Source: Skeletonema tropicum
Lineage: Eukaryota > Bacillariophyta > Thalassiosirophyceae > Thalassiosirales > Thalassiosiraceae
Direction of reading: 5' to 3'
DNA length: 64,000 nucleotides
Assembly: GCA_037178625.1 (NCBI GenBank)
Contig: JAWZXG010000035.1
Location: forward strand, 1-64,000
Shown here: positions 30,104-39,668 of the stretch, one piece after another
Layout: each line of letters begins with the position of its first letter
How positions within the stretch are numbered: the stretch's first letter is position 1
Position numbers and translations under genes: made by a program
The notes under the pieces: model-generated
Databases searched by the model: none
The model's input: the letters and a program-made list of their open reading frames with translations, nothing else
Told to the model about the DNA's origin: nothing

Positions 30104-31574
30104 TCTTGGTTTCTTGGCAGCTAATTATGACTTTGATGTGGGTTTCTTTTTATGTGAGGACCAAGGATCCGGGGACAGAGATGCAATGTCAAAATCATGG
30201 CCCTTCCTGTGCCCTTTCCTCCTTCTTCCTACATAACGTATGTAGCTAACTCGTAACTCGAGCCTGGTTTGTACGCATATTTTTTTAAGTTGCTTGTTTG
30301 TACTCTATTTTTTAAGCTGCTTATTTCTAATTCATGGACGTAGGAATTAGTAGTCGATTTTAAAAAAGCGCAACTCTTCCGCCCACGGACAGATTCTGTT
30401 TTTCCGAGTAGCTCTAGCCATACTAAGTAAGTATAACTTACCTACATGTACGCTAACGCTTTACATGGTTAGTAGAGTTAGTCTTTACTTTTTAGCTCTC
30501 CCTTAGTATGTCCGGTCGAATACCGGCGAATCCTTGGATTTCGGAATCCTAGGATTCGTGAGGGGGCTGCACATCGAATCCTTCGATTGTCCGAATCCTA
30601 GGAATTCCTGCCTCCGAATCCTAGGATTCCTGCTCCGAATCCTAGGATTCGCCGGCTCTGATCCATCGAATCCTTGGACGGATTGATGGGCGAAGATGAA
30701 GACACCTCGACCCTCGACCGACCATGATACGATACATATCGCTGCTATGCAGCAGTAGATAAGGAGGGGCATCAAGTAATTACAAAGGCAACCAACCCGC
30801 TCCCTCGCCTCTAATATGATTAAAGACGACGGCTTAGTCATCTGGAGCGGAAGGAAACGCCACGACGTCGCCTGCACGGTACAAAAACTTTGCATAATTA
30901 TTCGTTTCCGTCGAACACAACAATCAACTACAATTCAATGCAAACGGCGAAGATATCGATCAAAAAAGCATTAAAAATTCATTATTACGATAACATGCAA
31001 TTAATGATAGATTGAGGGGAATATGACATTTATCAAGTATTACTTCGAATAATTTACATCACATACCAACAATTAATAATAACATAGTCTATCTGATACT
31101 TTAAACTCTGTATTATGTACTACCAAGACATGCACATCCATTAGAAGCGTATGATTGAATGGTACATGAATAACAACTCATTTGTTGTTATTGACTTTGT
31201 TGTTGTCGGCTATCTCGAGTGCTGATTATTGCGTACTCTGGATGTGAAAATTAAATTATGTCGGTCGACGTGTGTATTGGCGATGGTAGCGCCGAGAATA
31301 ATAACGGTCGAGAGAACATCGTCGGAATAATAATCTAAAATAATGTGAAGTAAGTATCTGCTATGTTGTTGCTGCAGTAGTAGTCCTCTCTAGTAGGCGT
31401 TACTTCATCATCGTGGAGTTCTTTTTCAAGCAAGCCCTTGCCAGAATCCTAGGATTCGGACGGCATGTTTTATCGAATCCTAGGATTCGGAGCAGGAATC
31501 CTAGGATTCGGAAATCCAAGGATTCGATGTAACAGATCCTCCCTCGATCCCTCCTCAACTTTCTAATAGCCAGC
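30104..31574. other. 1.5 kb AT-rich intergenic region bounded by palindrome clusters
   Basis: No gene supported. Clusters of the palindrome GAATCCTAGGATTC lie at ~30528-30660 and ~31443-31525, described as a candidate element. Between them the sequence is AT-rich with no open frame. The right cluster ends ~50 bp before the ATG of the ICMT-like gene. Confidence 0.6.
30528..31525. mobile_element. candidate non-autonomous element with CCTAGG-rich inverted ends
   Basis: The outer ends are inverted copies. Left (30528-30558) begins GAATCCTTGGATTTCGG and continues AATCCTAGGATTCG. The right end (31496-31525), read on the minus strand, begins GAATCCTTGGATTTCCG and continues AATCCTAGGATTC. Each end holds two or more further GAATCCTAGGATTC cores separated by CTGCTCC-type spacers. 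There is no coding content inside and no clear target-site duplication, so element status is tentative. The motif family also occurs at 24.66 kb. Confidence 0.4.
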
Positions 31575-32276
31575 ATGAAAGGTCCACTTCGGCTTGTGTT
31601 GGCACTATTGGCTGTGTGCCAATCTTCCGCCTTTGTTCCTCAGCCTTTCGCCCTAAGTAATGGTCTTAGCTGTGAAGGAAGAAAGAATGTCTACAAATTG
31701 CAAGCAGAAGAGACGAAAGATGATGATGTGAACAATAACATTCTGCCATCATTGCAACTTCCGTCACCACAAGCTGTGAAAGAAAACATCTTAGAAGGGA
31801 ATGTCGGTGAGCGGGGTGAATCATATGTTGTTGCTCAATTCTCTCTGCTCTTCTGCATAGCTATCGGTGTAGGAGATTATTTGGTGACAACAATCCTTGG
31901 CCCTGTATTCATCATAGCTGGGCTGATCCTAGTCTACAAAAGTGCAGCTGATCTTAAAGACAACCTTTCACCTTGGCCGGTAGCAACAGACCCAAAAGCT
32001 GGGCGTGGGTCTTTGATTGAAAACGGGATCTATGATACTTTGAGGCACCCTATGTATTCAGGGCTGCTGTTGGGTATGACAGGGCTGAGCATCATAACTG
32101 AATCAACCACAAGACTTCTACTAACTTTTGCTTTGTATTTAGTTTTGGACGCGAAGAGTGATTTCGAAGAAGCTTCATTGGTTGAAACATATGGGTCGGA
32201 TTACGAGAAATACAAAGCCAATGTCCAGAGCAAGTTCTTTCCTCTTGACATCAAGAGTATTTTCAAACACAACTGA
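31575..32276 (+). CDS. plastid-targeted ICMT/PEMT-superfamily methyltransferase-like protein
   Basis: A 233-aa single exon. The signal peptide ends in SSAFVPQ (~residues 17-23), a diatom plastid presequence. Hydrophobic segments lie at ~90-125 and ~158-190. The C-terminal half shows GIYDTLRHPMYSGLLL and a final EEASLVETYGSDYEKYK...FFP pattern. These are the conserved signatures of the isoprenylcysteine carboxyl methyltransferase / phospholipid methyltransferase membrane superfamily (SAM-binding RHPxY and E-E...Y). The substrate is unknown. A plastid location argues against canonical CaaX methylation and leaves lipid, quinone or thiol substrates open. Its 3' end is 47 bp from the convergent copine gene. 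Confidence 0.8.
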   Translation: MKGPLRLVLALLAVCQSSAFVPQPFALSNGLSCEGRKNVYKLQAEETKDDDVNNNILPSLQLPSPQAVKENILEGNVGERGESYVVAQFSLLFCIAIGVGDYLVTTILGPVFIIAGLILVYKSAADLKDNLSPWPVATDPKAGRGSLIENGIYDTLRHPMYSGLLLGMTGLSIITESTTRLLLTFALYLVLDAKSDFEEASLVETYGSDYEKYKANVQSKFFPLDIKSIFKHN

Positions 32277-32323
32277 ACACAACATTACATCATTTCGTAG
32301 GAGAGACAAGAGGATAAGAATTC

Positions 32324-34063
32324 CTATTTAACACTAAAATAATCAACAACGTCTTCAGGAAGACGTTTCAAAGCTTTTCCTGAGAGAGCTGCAGGATCAA
32401 ATTGTAATGTACGAAATTCAACAAAAGTAAAACGCCCGCGAAGATCAGGTTGCTGATCGTTCCAACCATTCATTTCTGTAAAATCTGCTCTTCCTATTCC
32501 AACAACCACAAATGATATTGGGAAATGACGATATTTCAAAATTAAACTCTTTGTGGAATTCAGGTCATTTACGACTCCATCTGTCAATATCAAGAGTACA
32601 TTGTATTTCAATTGTATCGCTGGGTCATTGTGTGTTTTCTTTGCCCGAGATAATGCTGCCTTCATCACAGGAATCATTTCAGTAGGACCACTCATGTAAA
32701 AATTCATTTCCCTCAAAACACTTCGATATGCTTTCAATACTCCTTGGGTCCCAGCTGCAGGTTGTGCACATCCGCACTGAAAAATATGATGAACTGGCAA
32801 CTCTGTCGCGTCCGAAATCTCATCACTTGGGAATTTGGCTCCAAACCCCCATACTGGGAACTCTTTACTCTTGCTGTATTTTTCAACCTCGCTGCCGATA
32901 GATTCAATTGCATCCATATAATCATTTGACATTCCATCCTTGAAATAATGCAACGTGCCAGGTATTCTCGCATCACCGTTGCTTGATGTAAAGTCAATGG
33001 CTACGAACAAGTCAATGTCTAGACCTGCATTTACATAATCCGAGAATAATTTGGAAGTGCTGCTGCTGATTTCCTGAAGTGGGTTACTAATTCCACTTAA
33101 TATTCTTTGCGATCGCTGCCTCGCTTCACCGGGCCGCTCGGGCTGCTGCAGAACTGCTGACACTACCATGATTTCCCCTTTCTTTTCATTAGACTGTCGA
33201 CCCCTGATGGCTTTTGGTTGCAATTCAAACGATGATCGATTAGCTTCCTCAGTCTGACATGAGTCTATCAGGCATTGTATTGTCGTCTCAAATGATCCTA
33301 TTTCCTTCCACTTTTTCTTCTTTTCCATGGATATTGATATCCTCACATTTGCAGCAGATGGATCCTCACCATCCGAGCAAATTGAGTTCAAATCAATCAA
33401 GGTCTCATCCCACGTAGGAGTTACACTTTCTTTAATAGGAGCAGATCGATACACAACAATCCAACGAGAAGAATCCGATGATGCCGGTCGAGATATTTCA
33501 AAGCGAGTATTCGGCTTGCCCAATAGTGTTGTTTTTGCAGCCAAGCTCTTTCGCATCGCCGAGTTTGTGAACACAAGTGACTTTGCGCGAAGTTGAAGAG
33601 AGAGACATTCCTGATTGGTTGAAAATTGTTGTTCGATGTGAGCATAAATTGTCCCGTCCAAGTTAGGCAATGGTTTTGCTTTCGTGTTTGTCGGTGTTGA
33701 AAGAATGGTTTGTACGTCAAAGCACTCACGGCCGATCAATTTCAAATCTGGGGAGGAGTTCTCTGTAACTTTACCTTTGCAGGCGTACACGTCCACGTAT
33801 ATCAATAGTTGCGATCCATACTCGTAGTCAAACTGAAAGGATGTGGTGTAGGTTGGATTCGAGCTTTTGAAAACAATCTCTGTCTCGTCTTTTGAAGAGG
33901 CATATGGATCTAATGATACACGGCATAGTGAATGCGGCTGTGGGCCTATGATTGAACGCGTGAGATTGGTGCAATGCAGATAAAGACGGATTTTGGTTGT
34001 TGGGGCCGGCAGAGCTTCTTCGCCGTCACTGTCGTTAGAATCATCAGTGTTATTTCTCCTCAT
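32324..34063 (-). CDS. copine-family Ca2+-dependent phospholipid-binding protein
   Basis: A 579-aa single exon. Two C2 domains occupy roughly 20-145 and 150-290 (e.g. SLDPYASSKDETEIVFKSS; LIGRECFDV). They are followed by a copine-type von Willebrand A domain from ~340. That domain contains FVAIDFTSSNGD (a MIDAS-like DxTxSN motif), VWGFGAKFPS, GPTEMIPVM, NVLLILTDGVVND and a terminal DVVDYF. This C2-C2-vWA order defines copines, which bind membranes on a Ca2+ rise and recruit partners through vWA. The N-terminus is acidic and disordered. It is divergent from the RCC1 gene. Confidence 0.93.
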   Translation of the reverse strand: MRRNNTDDSNDSDGEEALPAPTTKIRLYLHCTNLTRSIIGPQPHSLCRVSLDPYASSKDETEIVFKSSNPTYTTSFQFDYEYGSQLLIYVDVYACKGKVTENSSPDLKLIGRECFDVQTILSTPTNTKAKPLPNLDGTIYAHIEQQFSTNQECLSLQLRAKSLVFTNSAMRKSLAAKTTLLGKPNTRFEISRPASSDSSRWIVVYRSAPIKESVTPTWDETLIDLNSICSDGEDPSAANVRISISMEKKKKWKEIGSFETTIQCLIDSCQTEEANRSSFELQPKAIRGRQSNEKKGEIMVVSAVLQQPERPGEARQRSQRILSGISNPLQEISSSTSKLFSDYVNAGLDIDLFVAIDFTSSNGDARIPGTLHYFKDGMSNDYMDAIESIGSEVEKYSKSKEFPVWGFGAKFPSDEISDATELPVHHIFQCGCAQPAAGTQGVLKAYRSVLREMNFYMSGPTEMIPVMKAALSRAKKTHNDPAIQLKYNVLLILTDGVVNDLNSTKSLILKYRHFPISFVVVGIGRADFTEMNGWNDQQPDLRGRFTFVEFRTLQFDPAALSGKALKRLPEDVVDYFSVK

Positions 34064-34452
34064 GGTGTCTAATAAGTATCATTATATATGTGAATAGCAG
34101 CATGTAGATATGCATGAAATTCAAATCATCGTGTCGTGCTTTTTATGTGTGCTTTGTCTTGATCTTGAGGAGCGAGCGCACAGCTTGTCGGGGCGCAATG
34201 ATAGGTTTGCCCTCTATCCTATGAATTATCATTTCAAAATACTGTATAATATTGAGATTGAGGGCATTATGCCCTCTTTTGCCCTAAAACCTGAAATCAT
34301 CTCGCACTGAAAAAATCAACGAAACTTGCCAACGCCTTCCTATAGCTTCCTATCCATCCATTCCACCACCATACAATCTCTGGTGTGAGCAAAAGCAGAG
34401 GCTAATTTACCCTTGAAGCAGAGTCCAATCAAAGCACAGGCTAGCTGCAACA
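34064..34452. other. divergent promoter region of copine and RCC1-repeat genes
   Basis: 389 bp with no supportable gene. It is rich in A/T near the copine side and contains short CCATCC and CACCACC runs near the RCC1 start. No specific operator can be named. Confidence 0.5.
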
Positions 34453-36481
34453 ATGCCACCATCCAATAAACGCAGCCGCGACGACGGAGGATCCGACGAA
34501 CAGCGCATCAGCAAAGGATCCAAACTCGGAGCTTTCTCCTTCCCATCATCTCACAACGTGCCAAACGAAACCGCCTCGCCCGATGGTCCAGACCGACTAC
34601 TCACCTCAACCTCCTCCTCCTCCGGCGCTTCTACCTCCTCACGGTCAAGTAGTCGCGCCCCAATATCCAAAAATCGCAATGAGAGAGAACGAATCTACCG
34701 GGAGAAAATTGCCGAACTTAATTTCAACGCTGCGGCTTTGGCAAAATCGAAATTGGATTCGGGTAACATTTCCAAGGATGGATATTACACCAACTTTGCC
34801 CAACGGTACAAAGATGAAGCGGCGAAAATTGGGCGACAATTCAAGCGAGGTCATGGTGATGTAGCCGTATGTGGGAGCGGTGAGATGGGTCAGCTGGGTT
34901 CATCGGAGGGTGTACTTGAAAAACGTACGTTAAAGGTGGTGGCGAATTTGCGAAATCAAGATATCAATCAAATAGCTGCGGGAGGATTACATAATGTGGC
35001 TTTAGATGAGAATGGGGGAGTTTACACGTGGGGATGTGAAGATGAGGGAAGTTTGGGTGTTTTGGAACCAACTGAAGACGGATTTTTGCCATCAGTTGTG
35101 AAGGGATTTTATCCTAGTCAGTATGGCCCCAATGGGACGGATGGATTGTTGGACGCATCTGGCAAAGTCTTGCCATTCAAACAAAGGCCTGAAGCCAACG
35201 TTGTTCAAGTATATGCAGGGAATACACAAACATTGGCGTTATGCTCCAAAGGAAATGTTTATTCATGGGGATCACTAAAAGACAATGAGGGTAGAAACTT
35301 TCGTGAACCTCCACCAAAGGATGATCCTCGACCACAAATCAGTCCCAAGGATTTGGCAAAAGTAGAAAATGGTGATGAAAATTTGGAGTATTTGCAAGTA
35401 CCAAGAGGAAAGAATAACCATCCCGTGCATGTGGTTCAGCTGCCGCAAAGGGTAACTGCTCTTGCTTGTGGGGAAAATTGCAATGCGGCTGTTCTGGAGG
35501 ATCATTCCATTGTTACATGGGGCATTGATCTTCAAGGAGAAATGGCACGTCCAGTTTGTAAGCTGGACAAAAAGACTGATAATCAGCTCGTTATCAAAGA
35601 ACATCTTACACCCCATCCGGTACATTGGGCAGGACCAGCATTGAAACGCACAGTGGTGCAAGTCTCTTGCGGTGGGTGGCATTTACTGGTTGCATCAAGA
35701 GAGGGAAACAATCAATTAAGTGTGTATTCTTCTGGGTTGAATAATTATGGGCAGCTGGGTCATGGGATGTGTCAGGGTGAGAATGGGCTGGTTGAAGACA
35801 CAAAGAATAGAGAAAAACTTTCAAAGGTAGGTGTTGTTGTTGCTGCTGTTGCAGTCCTTTGAAGGCTGTTCTGACGGTGCGCTGGACAGTTGCGAATCTG
35901 AATCTATTCACTAATCTTGGTCTGTTTTTATTCGGCAGGTTGAATTCTTTGAAGGAAAGGACATTGAAATGGTGGAAGGATGCTACCACGGTTCTTTCTT
36001 CGTCGGAGGCGGTGGCAAAAAACTGTATTCAGCAGGACGTGGTGATTATGGAGGCCTCGGAGTTTCCCTTGAGCAACCAGATTCGGGTTTCTTTTTGAGC
36101 ACTCCTGCTCGTGTTCCTCTTGTATACGATGTCAAGACTCAAGGTAATATCTCCGAGCCGACAAAGAACTGCATTGTGGAAGAGACAATTGACGAGGATG
36201 AGCAACCTGAAATTGAACAAGTCGCATCTGGAAGCAGCGCCTCTCATGTCATTGTTATTACAAAAGATGGTGACGTGTACTCGTGGGGATTTGGGGAGAG
36301 TGGAGCATGCGGTCAAAACAGAGCCGATTCTAGCGACGAAGTTGCCGATATCACACTTCCGCAAAAGATGAAACTAGTGACGAAGAAGAAGGTTAGTTAC
36401 AAGATTAAGTATGCCAGCAGCGGTGCGCAACATTCTGCAGTTATTATCAGCACTTCGGACTCGTTTGGGCAAAAGGTTTGA
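34453..36481 (+). CDS. RCC1-repeat protein (RanGEF-like), 2 exons
   Basis: Exons 34453-35826 and 35939-36481 join over a 112-bp intron (GTAGGT...GGCAG) to 638 aa. The N-terminus has a basic nuclear-signal-like KRSRDD and a Ser-rich stretch. From ~140 come RCC1 blades: VAVCGSGEMGQLGSSEG, GGLHNVALDENGGVYTWGCEDEGSLG, YAGNTQTLALCSKGNVYSWG, CGGWHLLVASREGN, SSGLNNYGQLG, and in exon 2 KLYSAGRGDYGGLGVSLEQ and SSASHVIVITKDGDVYSWGFGESGACG. About seven blades fit a propeller. RCC1 is the chromatin-bound exchange factor for Ran; general RCC1-repeat proteins also serve as other GEFs. The NLS-like start and seven-blade layout favour an RCC1-like role, moderately. Confidence 0.87.
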
Positions 36482-36559
36482 GTGATGCCTAACCAATAAT
36501 TAAATACTACTTACTTCATTTATTATCGATGGATCAATTCTACTAAACGCTGGAGCTGC

Positions 36560-37131
36560 TTTTCCTCGTGCCTGCGGAAAAACTCCTGGCGCCTCGATTG
36601 CGTATTCACTGTGGCTGAGAGATGAGGTAAACGAGATCACTATGGAAAACGACAAATGTACAACACTAGGGCTAGATGGTAGTATATAGGGACTCCACAA
36701 ATTTGCACGCCAAATTGGTGTATGTCCTAGTACTACTTATGCTACGGGGTCTTAGTTTGGTATAACTAAAGACTCCCCGCAAGTGTCAACACAGTTGTCG
36801 TGTAAACACTCACAGGGAGGGTAGGGTGGGATCAAAGAAAATGGCGTTCCTCTGTTGACTGCGGAGGGACTTCTGGTGATGCTGTAAAGCATCCGAGTCA
36901 TCGTCATTGAGTTTCAAATCAATGAGGATGTGTGAACGAAGTGATGGAGAAAATATTTTGGAAATCCAAAACTCCTCCCGCCATTTTCGTCTAATACCTT
37001 CTGTGATTTCTCTTTCTGAGAGCACAGAAATACCCTGTCTAAGATAGCAATAGCAAGAAGTAGGTACTTGGTGCTACGCTCAGAAGTAAGTCCTGCTGCA
37101 CGATGGCCTACTGCTCGAGTCTATCGGTCGA
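36560..37131. repeat. cassette 1: end A - cargo 1 - end B
   Basis: End A (36560-36811, 252 bp, starting TTTTCCTCGTGCCTGCGG) and end B (37018-37131, 114 bp, ending CTATCGGTCGA) are repeated in cassette 2. The 206-bp middle (36812-37017) is unique. It is open on the minus strand (through GIRRKWREEFWISKIFSPSL), reminiscent of a captured exon. End A contains an imperfect hairpin, GGGGTCTTAGTT ... AACTAAAGACTCCCC. Confidence 0.85.
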
Positions 37132-37885
37132 TTTTCCTCGTGCCTGCGGAAAAACTCCTGGCGCCTCGATTGCGTATTCACTGTGGCTGAGAGATGAGGT
37201 AAACGAGATCACTATGGAAAACGACAAATGTACAACACTAGGGCTAGATGGTAGTATATAGGGACTCCACAAATTTGCACGCCAAATTGGTGTATGTCCT
37301 AGTACTACTTATGCTACGGGGTCTTAGTTTGGTATAACTAAAGACTCCCCGCAAGTGTCAACACAGTTGTCGTGTAAACACTCCACACAGATGTGAGCGA
37401 AAACTTGTGCAACGCACGAAGAACGCGGTGTGCTACAATCAAGTTCGTGAACTGTGAATGGAGTGCGTCGTGTCTCAGCCATTGTGTATACGCAAACATG
37501 TGTGCAAAAAGAAAAGAAAGATGGGAAATATCATCGTAATGTCCCATTTCTTCATGGCTAAATAGGAGACATTCTGATCAAAGTTTGCAAGTTTGATGAT
37601 AAGCCAGCCCAATTCCAACATCAGGGTTGGTACTGGTACAGTAGTATGGTGCTTGAGTTTGAGTATAGGTATTTTAGGTATTCCTAAGGATGAACCCGGA
37701 AAGAATTTCCTTGTCACATCACGTCCGTGTTCATGAAAGAGCACTGATTCTGTAGGGTTAAGAGAGAGTAAGAGAGCACAGAAATACCCTGTCTAAGATA
37801 GCAATAGCAAGAAGTAGGTACTTGGTGCTACGCTCAGAAGTAAGTCCTGCTGCACGATGGCCTACTGCTCGAGTCTATCGGTCGA
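37132..37885. repeat. cassette 2: end A - cargo 2 - end B
   Basis: It abuts cassette 1 with no spacer. End A (37132-37383) and end B (37772-37885) match those of cassette 1. The 388-bp middle (37384-37771) is unrelated to cargo 1 and on the minus strand contains a coding-like stretch (FHEHGRDVTRKFFPGSSLG). Confidence 0.85.
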
Positions 37886-37894
37886 GCGTCATAG

Positions 37895-39449
37895 CAAGGG
37901 TAAATAAATAGGGTATGACTCAATTTTTGGCGGGAAATCTTCACCGCGACGTTTACGCGTAAAAAAATAAAGAGGATTTACCGTCTCGTGGTCAAACTCA
38001 GATGCGAAAGTCAGTGCCGGTCAACAAGATGACCAGCACCAACACGAACACGCCGCTCATCAGGCAGGCGACCATGGTCTACGTTGCCGCTGTTGAAATA
38101 GACCAAGTTAACAGCCGACCTATGGGCCGATCGGTGGCTGATCGTTACTATGGATTATTATGTTGGTGTTGACGCCCTCGCCGCTGCCAAATACCTCAAG
38201 GGAAGGCAGCATGGAGGCAATATTAGACGGTGACGTCCGGCGAGCGCCGGCCACTGAACAGTGCTTACTGAACGTCCCATCGAGCGTTTCTGCTGGATCC
38301 AAGCACGACAACATAAACATAATAATCCATAGTAACGATCAGCCATCAATCGTCCCATATTACGGCTAATAACTAGGTCTATTTCAGCAGCGGCGTGTCG
38401 ACCATGGTTGCCGTTGCCTTGAGCGGTGAATGATCAATTCGAGCTTTCAATGACGGGAAACGACGAGGCAAGCGAGACTCAACCATTGGTAACACAAAGT
38501 CGTAACGCCACTATTACTTAAAGGTGTACCTGAACATTTGTGAACAGTACTAGGCAAGGGTAAATAAATAGGGTATGTCACACAGAGTGTGACGCTTACC
38601 GTCTCGTGGTCAAACTCAAACTGTGACACGAGGCCATTTCTACGTATTCCTACGTTGTACCTAATACTGTCCACCGTTGTCCACCGAACACACACAATTT
38701 CCCTAAGTAAGAGTGCCGATACGACGTTTGATTCCCTATGGTTGAGTCTCGCTTCTTTCATCGTTTCCCGTCATTGAAAGCTCGAACTGATCATTCACCG
38801 CTCAAAGCAACGGCAACCATGGTCGACGTTGCCGCCGATGGAATAGACCAAGTTATTAGCCATATTATCCGCCTATCGGTGGCTGATTGTTACTATGGAT
38901 TATTATGTTGATGTTATCGTACGTAGATCCACCAGAAACGCTCCTTGGGATGTTCAATGAGCCCTATTCAATGGCCGGCGCTCGCCGGACGTCACCTCTA
39001 ATATTGCCTCCATGCTGCCTTCCCTCGGCGGATTTGCCTGCGGCGTGAGCTTCAACATTAACATAATAATCCATAGTAACGGTCAGCCACCGATCGGTCG
39101 ATAGTACGGCTATTAACTTGGTCTATTTCAACGGCGGCAACGGTGATCATGGTTGCCGTTGCGTTGCCTTGAGCGGCGTGGTTGGTGGTTGGTGCTGATC
39201 ATACTCTTGACCGGCACTGACTTTCGCATCTGAGTTTGACCACGAGACGGTAAATCCTCTTTATTTTTTTACGTGTTATCGTCGCGGTGGAGATTTCCCG
39301 CCAAAATTTGAGTCATACCCTATTTATTTACCCTTGGTACTAGGTACAACGTAGGAATACGTAAAAATGGCCCTTGTGACAAAGTTGAGTTTGACCACGA
39401 GACGGTAAGCGTCACACTCCTTGTGACATACCCTATTTATTTACCCTTG
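37895..39449 (+). mobile_element. hAT-like non-autonomous element (outer copy)
   Basis: The ends are perfect inverted repeats starting CAAGGGTAAATAAATAGGG and are flanked by an 8-bp direct repeat CGTCATAG (37887-37894 and 39450-39457). Removing the nested copy leaves ~765 bp. The two ends are asymmetric inward: the left continues GACTCAA...GGCGGG, the right (inverted) continues GTCACA...GTGTGACGC. Both share ACCGTCTCGTGGTCAAACTC. The core is a large internal palindrome (~38070-38165 against ~38313-38410, including GGATTATTATGTT / AACATAATAATCC). There is no transposase. The 8-bp TSD and CA-start TIR fit the hAT superfamily. Confidence 0.88.
38555..39336 (-). mobile_element. same hAT-like family, nested in reverse orientation
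   Basis: A 782-bp copy with the same CAAGGGTAAATAAATAGGG TIRs is inserted into the outer element. It is flanked by the 8-bp duplication GTACTAGG (38547-38554 and 39337-39344). Its left end carries the GTCACA-type subterminal sequence and its right end the GACTCAA type, i.e. it is reverse-complemented relative to the outer copy. It contains the same internal palindrome around ATAATAATCC / GGATTATTAT. Confidence 0.88.
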
Positions 39450-39668
39450 CGTCATAGTCCATTCCATCAAGGGTCCATCCAAATCGATAGGAAAAAGAGT
39501 CCATCCGCCGCCCGTTTCGCCAAAGATCCAGAATTAGGATTCCGAACTGCGGAAAAGATCCGGACAATGATGGAACATCGTAATATCTGCCGTTGAAAGT
39601 ATTCTCAGTAAACTATATTGCAGACATCAATTCAATAACGACTAATATAATCAAACAACAGCAGCAAC

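Larger units (their letters stand above)
36482..39668. other. 3.2-kb gene-free repeat region
   Basis: Filled by two abutting cassettes sharing ends A and B (36560-37131 and 37132-37885), directly followed by an 8-bp target duplication and a nested pair of hAT-like elements (37895-39449). The remaining ~210 bp is the presumed promoter of the dihydrolipoyl dehydrogenase gene. Confidence 0.8.

Noticed and set aside
37887..39457. Two interleaved, recombined elements (ends apparently swapped)
   Set aside because: The two independent 8-bp duplications show simple nesting; the apparent swap is explained by opposite orientation of asymmetric copies.
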